Source: Sepiola atlantica (lineage: Eukaryota; Mollusca; Cephalopoda; Sepiida; Sepiolidae). From it: a stretch of 64,000 nt of DNA. Within the stretch, counting starts at the first letter, position 1, and every line of letters begins with the position of its first letter. Shown here in pieces: positions 57,814-64,000 of the stretch. The notes beneath the pieces were generated by a model. It made no database searches. It had not been told where the DNA came from and saw only the letters and a program-made list of their open reading frames with translations. Location of the stretch: the NCBI GenBank assembly GCA_963556195.1, contig OY744519.1, forward strand, positions 103,854,000 to 103,917,999, in the 5' to 3' direction. Both the position numbers and the translations under genes were made by a program.

Positions 57814-57965
57814 TAGGGTTGAAGAGTTTGAAGATATAATGTCCAACTTCAACTTATTTTAAAGTCTTTTAACTTTCAGGTTGTCTATTGATTCTTTGGA
57901 AATTAAAATATATGACTCCAACTTCTAGCATTCTTATGAGTCCGACTCCGACTCTGCAACCATGG
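57814..57965. mobile_element. Degraded copy of the 26.8-kb hAT-like MITE
   Basis: TTAGGGTTGAAGAGTTTGAAG to CGACTCTGCAACCATGG. The interior (TTGTCTATTGATTCTTTGG, TAGCATTCTTATGAGTC) aligns with 26763-26980 in the same orientation with deletions. Confidence 0.55.
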
Positions 57966-58169
57966 GTGTAATCCAATATTGTCGACTTGGTTTTACCTAA
58001 CAAACTCTTTTTACAAAACAATTTTAACATATTTCATCAAAATTTTGCTCAAAAAGATGCAAAACACTTGAGAGAAACCTACCCAGAGAACAAGCTGGTT
58101 TCTGATCTATTTTTCCACTATGAACCACATTCAAGTTGTAACTCTAAAAGAAAGCTAATGAGCATGGTA

Positions 58170-59072
58170 TACCACTTTGTTTGGCCTTTGTAGACTATGA
58201 AAAAGCATTTGACTCCATCAAATTCACCCCTATGTTCACAGCTTTGAAGATCAATATAGAAAGAGGTGCCAGACAAGGTGACGCCAGTTCACCAAACCTC
58301 TTACATCCTACCTGCAGGATTAGGTGATCGATAAAATTTACTGGGAAGGCAAAAGTATCAATATAAACAGAAAATACCTTGCTCATCTAGAATTTGCCTA
58401 CGAGATCATTGTCACAAGCTACACACTTCAAGAACTAGAAGGGATTCTTAACGACATTCACAATGTTAGCCATATAGTTGGTCTTAAAATGCACATTGGA
58501 AAAACAAAAGTCATGTTTAACAAATATGCCACAAAAGCCCCAGTCATAGTGAAAGGTGAAAATGCCGAGGAAGTTGACAACTACATCTACCTAGGTGAGA
58601 AGCGACGCTGATATCAGGCCTTAAATCAAACAGTGAATTGCGCTTGTATGGGCAGCCTTTTCCAAAATAGACAACATCATAAAGAGTAGAAAGTTCACTA
58701 TGAACATTCAACGAAAGTGTTCAATGATTACATTATGCCTGTTATGACACGTGGTAGTGAAACATGGGCACTTAATAATGCAGCGTTATAAAAGCTAAGA
58801 GTGGCACAATGCAAAATGGAACGCATTATGCTCGGTATCTGTTCACGTGATAGAAAAAGAAACATCTGGATCAGACAGCACAAAATAGCAACAGAATGAA
58901 CCCTGAGGCAATGGAAAAGACTTAGAGGAAGGTGAAAAATTCAGTGAACAGCCAATTTGTTTCTACATGGCCATGTTTAGCCATGGACAAAATTAGGTGG
59001 AAGGAAACCAGAGAGGGGTTCCTCCTCCAGGATTAATCAAAAACTCTAATGATGATGATTATGATGATTTCA
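58170..59072 (+). pseudogene. RTE-like LINE reverse transcriptase remnant with lost YADD
   Basis: Motif A FVDYEKAFDSI near 58187-58215, motif B RGARQGDASSPNLL near 58262-58305 (the sequence between them is shortened), then 58324-58611 with LEFAYEIIVTSYTLQELEGI, VGLKMHIGKTKVMFN and NYIYLGEK. Where the catalytic motif should read FADD it reads FAYE, so both Asp are gone. Further on: KFTMNIQRKVF, PVMTRGSETWALN, RKRNIWIRQHKIATE. A trinucleotide ATGATGATTATGATGAT tail near 59048-59068 marks the RTE-type 3' end. Confidence 0.8.
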
Positions 59073-59124
59073 TCAAATATCTATTTACAGAGCAAGAGTA
59101 ACAAAAAAAAAAAAAGCGTGGACA

Positions 59125-59388
59125 ATGTATCATAGATATAATAAAGAATATATTTTTGGTCTGATTTGTCAGGAAAAACTAAATAATATCCTGGATTATT
59201 ATCTCAAACATACTGCTATATTTATAAATGGATCTAAGGACAAGGATGCAACAGGATGTGCAACTGTACATGAGAACCAAATTATCAAAAAGGAAGCATC
59301 TATTTTTAGTGCAGAATCCAGTGTCATAGATTTAACAATCAATTTCATCTTGCGAATCTCTCTATCTATACAAGTTTATTAGACTTTG
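59125..59388 (+). pseudogene. I-like LINE RNase H N-terminal fragment, catalytic Asp replaced
   Basis: 85-aa frame with HTAIFINGSKDKDATGCATV and IFSAESSVIDLTINFIL. RNase H1-type domains read (F/Y)xDGSK here. The first active-site Asp is Asn in this copy (FINGSK). It belongs to the same LINE type as 16.9-18.9 kb (its EACAVDMALNFIL corresponds to ESSVIDLTINFIL) and covers the segment that copy has deleted. It breaks off at 59388 into another LINE. Confidence 0.7.
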
Positions 59389-60005
59389 TATGGAGTACCG
59401 TTGTCATATTTTTGACTAGTGAATCTCTGTCCCATTTGAAGGTTCTTGATAAGGTTCAGGAGCGTATCTGTAATTTGTTGGCTCAACCCTTTCTTTTCTG
59501 CACCCTCTCTTGCTCACAGACGTGGTGTTGCTAGTCTCAGTCTCTTCTATAAGTATTATTATAGCATGTGTTCTTCAAAATTGTCTGATTTAATCCCTAC
59601 TTCCTTTTTATTCCAGCTTGTTTGACTCATTGGTCTAGTGGTCTTTATCAATTCGCGGTTCTGATATTTTGTTATAATACAGCTTCCTATTCCAGTAGCT
59701 TCTTTCTGAGAACTGCAGGCTTGTCAAAGTCTCTTCTTGCTCACTGTTTTCCTTCTACCTATAGCCTTGGTCTTTTCAAGACGAAAATCAGTAGGCATCT
59801 CCCGGCTTTTGCGATAATCATCTTTCATTCATCTAGAGCGACTTCCATCAAAAAAAATATCTACAAGTTCAATAAATTTTAAATAAAAATGAACAAATAA
59901 ATGGATAAATGAAACTTAATTCTGAAAAGCAACAAATCTTGTATGAAATAAATGGACATTGGCATTAAATGACTCACAAGAGTTGATATGCCACTAAAAC
60001 CACCA
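59389..60005 (+). pseudogene. CR1/Jockey-like LINE ORF2 C-terminal remnant
   Basis: HLKVLDKVQERICNLLAQP-type sequence in mixed frames, then SAPSLAHRRGVASLSLFYKY, SSFFLRTAGLSKSLLAHCF and SLGLFKTKISRHLP. The order (VQ.R......L..RR.VA.L.LFY.Y, FF.RT..LWNSLP, FK..INR.L) is the C-terminal end of a CR1/Jockey-like ORF2. It ends with the GTTGATATGCCACTAAAA tail near 59975-59992. Confidence 0.7.
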
Positions 60006-60165
60006 AATTGAACCATATTTTTAGTACACATTTCTTTACCAAGGGGCGTATCTATCAGGCTATGGTGCGGATGATCCTACTCTGGTTGCAAAACATGGCC
60101 AATGAGAGTGATTGATTTGCATGGATTGATGTGATAACTACCATGGCTGTGTTTTATACTGCCAT
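60006..60165. other. Unassigned
   Basis: Short noncoding stretch between two LINE remnants. Confidence 0.4.
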
Positions 60166-60545
60166 CGTTTGAGTCAAGTACCAAAACAAGCTCTCTATTG
60201 ACGACTGAGTTTCCGACCCTTGCTGTCCATCTTTTTCCAACGCCGTCTAAGATGGTTCAGGCATGCTGGTTGGCGCCTGGAGGTAGAGCTCATTGACAAG
60301 CTCCCCCCTTCTATACCTGGCTGCTCAAATGTGCTGGTGGGCAATTAGAGATCTGGGCGGCGACAATCTAAGGCAACTTAGCAACACTATCAGGCTCACA
60401 AGTAGTTGGTCTTCAACTATGGAATTGGGAATGGCTAGTCATATTGTGTAACTTAGCTTATGATGGGCTGCAATGTTAAGAGATGCTCTTCTTGCTCGGG
60501 AGGAAGCCGACTCAATCCAACCAGTGTGATAGCTGTTACAAGTAC
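60166..60545 (+). pseudogene. LINE ORF2 C-terminal remnant (CR1/L2-like, second copy)
   Basis: RRRLRWFRHAGWRLEVELID then a degraded WAIRDLGGDNLRQL-type sequence, matching the RRRLRWFGHAARR...GEL...TPPRTW block of CR1/L2-like LINEs. It is a distant relative of 37.8-38.2 kb. Confidence 0.55.
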
Positions 60546-61085
60546 AATTCAGTATAAATCTTCCTGCATTTTAATCATTGGCGATGAAGATAAAAAAAGC
60601 TCCACTCTTCTCCCCCAAGGAAGGAAAAAATCTTGACCAGCAGAACGAGAAATCATATCAAAGAAAAATAAAACAAAGCCATAATGTAACATGCCGTATG
60701 AAAATGGCAGAAAAATATCAAATATGATTAAATTTACATTTTCCACAAAACTATGGATGAACTTTCACATACACAATGTAGTCCATATCTCTAGGAGTCG
60801 TACTTGTTCTCCCTTTTCCGATTTTATCTCACAATGCGATAAAATGTACAATGCACAGTGCTGAAACTGTTCCAGGTCTTCCCAGAATTCCAAGAATTCA
60901 GATTTTAGTATATAGGAGATATAATTGAAAGCTTCAAATTGAAAGAGAACTGAAGATGAAGAAAGAAGACTTGAAGATCAAAGGTACCTCCTATAAAGTC
61001 AACTAAACTCACAATCCACCAATCAGCACAAAAGATGAAAAAGAAAATGATAAAGCAGCAGAACGAAAATTATCAGAAGAATGTT
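60546..61085. other. No gene seen
   Basis: Noncoding. The frame 60549-60746 on the minus strand has no domain. Confidence 0.5.
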
Positions 61086-61540
61086 TCAGAAATTTTGAGA
61101 TAAGGATAGATAATTTTGGATTATTTGAAGTACTGTTCCCATCTTGGATGTTCTCTCACAACGTTTCGGCTGATGTAACCTCCGACCTTCTTCAGGTGTA
61201 TCTGTCGAACTCGGGAATCCGTATGGAATTTCGAACGGAACCCTTTATTTAATCCACGGGGGGGGGGGGGGGGGAGAGTATGTAGCTTGCTCTCATTCTG
61301 TCAGCCATGACCGGATAGAAGTCTTAAGTAATTCGTAATTGTATTCTTAGTAACACCCGCACTGAGGATTGAACCTTCAACCTCCAGAAGACTGTCACAT
61401 TCAGCTGATTATTACTTTATCACTTTATTCATTATGTCACGGAGGTTACATCGGCCGAAACGTTGTGAGAATAACACCCAAGATGAGAACAATAGTCCGA
61501 ATAATAAAAATAATACAAACTACCAGAAGTTTAAAAACAA
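61086..61540 (-). mobile_element. Foldback unit with tRNA-like core (copy 3, best arms)
   Basis: Left arm at 61092-61212 and right arm at 61437-61540 are inverted repeats. Read on the minus strand the left arm gives CCTGAAGAAGGTCGGAGGTT, ACATCAGCCGAAACGTTGTG, then AGAACATCCAAGATGGGAAC. The centre, also on the minus strand, contains the B box GGTTCAATCC (plus GGATTGAACC at 61367-61376), ATTAAATAAAGGGTTCCGTT and a G17-18 run (plus 61257-61274). The right arm has lost the CTGAAGA half but keeps CGGCCGAAACGTTGTGAG. Confidence 0.7.
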
Positions 61541-62180
61541 AAAGTCAAAAGTTAAACGTGTGAACTAAAGTTGCATCTTTTCCAAAAATGTAATTTAATA
61601 AACAGTTTTTTAAATGGTTTATTTTGAATGTTTTGGAAGTTATTTTATAGTTTCAACATAGATCATCGTATTACAAATGATTTCACAAAAATATAGTTTT
61701 TTTACTGAAAAAAAAAATTGTTTTTCCAATTGAAATTATGTAAAATTTGCAGCTTAGATATCACTAGAAGCCACCACAGCCTTCTATTTTATGTCACTTC
61801 CCCACACCCCAAATAAAGTTTCACATAATCACCACTTTAGTATCAATACAAAATATTTTAATTTTTTTATTTAAATTTGTCCCTTTGATCTATGAATGCA
61901 AGAGGTTTATATCTTCCATCAAGTTAAAAGATTGAACACTAAAACCAAGAGCAGGTGGTGGTTGAGAAAGCATATATTTACATATGGATATGTGTATACC
62001 AGAGGGAATTTGCTTACATTTCACTTGTGTTCTTACATGACAAAGTACAATATTATGAATACATACCGAGTTTAAAACCATACAACAATGTGACTATTTT
62101 CAAGCTAAACGTGTAATTGAAACTAAAAATGAAACAAAATCATTTTTTTCATTTACATTTTTCTAATCAATGATGTTCTA
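61541..62180. other. No gene seen
   Basis: AT-rich noncoding sequence. Confidence 0.55.
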
Positions 62181-62183
62181 TCA

Positions 62184-62450
62184 GGTCATCCCATAAGTTC
62201 TGTCCGGATTTCATTTCTCTGAAATTTAATAAAAGTCAGAAGGTCAAATGGATCTAAGCAATATTGCCTCATGAATTATGTGCAGATCTCAACTCGCAAT
62301 TTGCAGTTGCCTTCAGACAATTCATGAAGCACCAATTTTCCAAACTTAGCAACATTTCCAAGTTGTTGAAGAGGACGATGAACAGTTGTATAGTTTGAGA
62401 GAAAGCTTCATTGACAATTTTTCAACTCATACTGCAGAGTTTTCATTAGC
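62184..62450 (-). pseudogene. mariner remnant, helix-turn-helix part
   Basis: The minus strand reads NYTTVHRPLQQLGNVAKFGK and LHELSEGNCKLRVEICT, the second HTH and linker (WVPHEL) of mariner transposase. A terminal-repeat-like AGGTCATCCCATAAGTTCTG lies at 62183-62202. The catalytic domain between linker and terminus is deleted. Confidence 0.65.
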
Positions 62451-62454
62451 GATG

Positions 62455-62660
62455 GAGCTACAAAACTCACTCAACAATCTGAATGTGAAGAGGAGGACCA
62501 TACAATGCAACACTGTCTTGTCTGCCCTCTACTGCTCAACGGGCGCAGCTTGAAAGATCTTGCAGAGTACAACAATAAAGCAAAGGACTTCTTTTTGTTT
62601 TTTTTACAATAAAGGTCATGCTTATCAAGGCCCAAAGGCAACTTGAGAATAAGAGTTAAA
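62455..62660 (+). pseudogene. LINE ORF2 zinc-finger-like C-terminal scrap
   Basis: Reads CEEEDHTMQHCLVCPLLLNG and LKDLAEYNNKAKDF, like the C..EE.TM.HLL.CPLL....DL...N.KA end of CR1/Jockey-like ORF2 proteins. Confidence 0.55.
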
Positions 62661-62689
62661 GAGTTTGACTGGTGGACGGTGAAACATCG

Positions 62690-63060
62690 CGATCACCGAC
62701 ACGATGGTTGTAGTAGGGCAGAAATTGGCTATTTACAGGGACGGTTCAACAAGAACTTGTTTACGTTGGACTTGAAGACAACCATATTGTAGTCGGCAAG
62801 GAAGCAGGCTTGTGGCACTGTGTTCCACAGACAGGCAGTTCTAGGAAAGAAACTCTGCCCATGGAAATCATTGACAATGGTACTAGTTAAGCAGGTTCTA
62901 GTTGCAAATGTTTTACAGGGGGGGGGGGGGCATAAATTTGAGCTCAGTTGAGGACCTGCCATGAAAATAACGGTAGAGTAAAGAAAGACTAGCAACATCT
63001 CTTCTGCATAAAAAAGTGGGAAACTGTTGTATGACCACATGCTTCAAAGACACGCAAAGA
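62690..63060 (-). pseudogene. LINE ORF2 C-terminal remnant
   Basis: 103-aa minus frame (62729-63040): TRTCLTSTIVNDFHGQSFFP then RTACLWNTVPQACFLADYNM and FKSNVNKFLLNRPC. It is the best-preserved C-terminus of the family also at 42.7 and 44.1 kb. The last residues match FKSNVNK(F/Y)L. 5' part missing. Confidence 0.7.
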
Positions 63061-63519
63061 AGAAGGGATGGTTGACATTAATACGCCCTGGAAACTGATT
63101 GGGCAGTGTGTGATCAAATCATCTAATGTGAAGAGAAATAAATGTTATGTTTACGACTGCTACAAGTGTGGAGTCACCTCTTCTCTGATCCGAAGTGGTA
63201 GTGCCTGTCAGAAGCGCATCTATGGGTTAAATAGAATCTATCATTTGCAGACCATTTACAAATTAATCTAAAAATTATTTGTATATAAAACATACATGCT
63301 TCTACGGCATAAGATGACATAAACAAGGGTTGATATGTTGTAAAAGCGAACCACCAACGAACCAAAAATATTTAAAAAAAATTTGTGACTTGTAAGTTGC
63401 CAAGAAAATATTGAAAAGAAAACCAAACATTTTAATTACTTTTAGCTTTTTGTTCTAGTATTTTATAAACCACGTTTTTTTGTACTTATTTTTTTGTCCT
63501 TATTTTTTTTTCTTTTCAG
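63061..63519. other. LINE 3' tail and intron end
   Basis: Contains the AAGGGTTGATATGTTGTAAA tail phrase near 63327-63346, then AT-rich intron ending in the acceptor TTTTTCTTTTCAG. Confidence 0.5.
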
Positions 63520-63618
63520 TTTGATGATATTCTCTCGCCACACCAAGTGGAAATCGGCATCTCAAAAATTCTTTCACTTTACAGTGATGTTTTTGATAAA
63601 CAATTTGATCGTTTTGAA
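63520..63618 (+). CDS. MIS12: Kinetochore protein MIS12 homologue, third coding exon
   Basis: 99 bp, 33 codons, phase 0 at both ends. It reads FDDILSPHQVEIGISKILSL then YSDVFDKQFDRFE. It aligns with the MIS12 segment after the first helix (ISPxQIxxxxEKxLxxxxxxFDxxFxxxE), with the S-P-x-Q and FD residues retained. Acceptor TCTTTTCAG and donor GTAAGT are good. The remaining part of MIS12 (vertebrate proteins are about 205 aa) must lie to the right of the window. Confidence 0.8.
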
Positions 63619-63724
63619 GTAAGTATTAAAAAAAACTTTTCTTTTAATTTCTGACATATACTCATTTTAAATTTATTTAATATCAATCCTCAAAGTTGAT
63701 GCTAGTTTTGTTTTATATTTAAAA

Positions 63725-64000
63725 CTAGAATGGCTACTCGGCATTGCTCGGGAGCATGGACAACAAAACACTTAAAACACTTCTCTCTCTATCTTTCTCT
63801 ATTCCCCCTATCTATCTTCTTCCTCTCTCCCACCCTTTCTCCCCTGCCTCTTCTACTCGACCTCCCTCTTCCTCTCTTCCCCTTCCCTATCAAAAATTTC
63901 CCCTCCTCTGACCGAGGAGAAAACAGATACTGTACTTTGATTCTAGCCTGAAGACCAAGAAAGTGTATTCACACTAAAGGTTGATATAAAAATCGTTTTG
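63725..64000 (-). mobile_element. U2-headed repeat with Helitron-like 3' end
   Basis: Read on the minus strand: CTTCAGGCTAGAATCAAAG, TACAGTATCTGTTTTCTCC (U2-like, 63921-63951), TCGGTCAGAGGAGGGGAAAT, a GA-rich stretch (63785-63900), TTTTGTTGTCCATGCTCCCG, AGCAATGCCGAGTAGCCATT and CTAG before T. Same order as 9770-9941 on the plus strand. The plus-strand frame 63730-63951 is polypyrimidine translation. Confidence 0.6.

Larger units (their letters stand above)
51178..63519 (+). other. MIS12 intron of about 12.3 kb
   Basis: GTGAGT donor to TCTTTTCAG acceptor. It carries the foldback units, gypsy remnant and LINE remnants listed separately. Confidence 0.7.

Overview
This window is intron- and transposon-dominated animal nuclear DNA. 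There are no bacterial operons. The one conventional host gene I recognise is split by introns with good GT-AG borders, and everything else identifiable is eukaryotic transposable elements or simple repeats. The mix fits a lophotrochozoan invertebrate, most likely a coleoid cephalopod such as an octopus: Penelope-like, RTE-like, R2/NeSL-like, CR1/L2-like and I-like LINEs, mariners, tRNA-derived SINEs, Helitron-type ends, very many (AT)n tracts and introns above 10 kb. The organism is an inference from composition and has not been identified by search.

Host gene. Three short plus-strand exons (coding 30363-30462, 51110-51177, 63520-63618) join in compatible phases into one reading frame. It resembles the N-terminal part of MIS12, a core kinetochore subunit. 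Introns of about 20.6 and 12.3 kb hold most of the right half of the window, and the gene runs off the right edge.

Left part (1-30 kb). A complete-looking Penelope-like element on the minus strand (RT plus C-terminal GIY-YIG, 702 aa) has an apparently perfect 198-bp inverted repeat on its 5' side. After it come a MITE, a Helitron-ended repeat, U2-snRNA-like repeats, LINE tails, a polypyrimidine minisatellite, a foldback element, a mariner remnant, an internally deleted I-like LINE (16.2-19 kb), RTE-like LINE remnants (20.6-21.9 and 24.1-24.8 kb), two MITEs and an R2/NeSL-like remnant.

First MIS12 intron (30.5-51.1 kb). It contains a mariner 5' half, a roughly 1.86-kb minisatellite of 42/38-bp units carrying repeated splice-donor-like sequences, U2-like repeats, LINE 3' ends, a second Penelope-type remnant followed directly by a foldback unit, and a purine-rich repeat tract.

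Second intron (51.2-63.5 kb). It contains foldback units with tRNA-like cores, an AT-rich foldback nest, a gutted Ty3/gypsy element with short LTRs, an RTE-like LINE with a lost YADD, an RNase H fragment with a lost catalytic Asp, further LINE 3' ends and a mariner remnant.

The observations most worth a second look are: (i) a repeat family joining a U2 snRNA-like segment to Helitron-type hairpin/CTAG ends; (ii) foldback units with a CTGAAGA...GAAAC hammerhead-like core, one directly behind a Penelope endonuclease and two carrying a tRNA-like Pol III core; (iii) the young Penelope element with identical inverted arms; (iv) the minisatellite that plants repeated 5' splice-site consensus inside a host intron.
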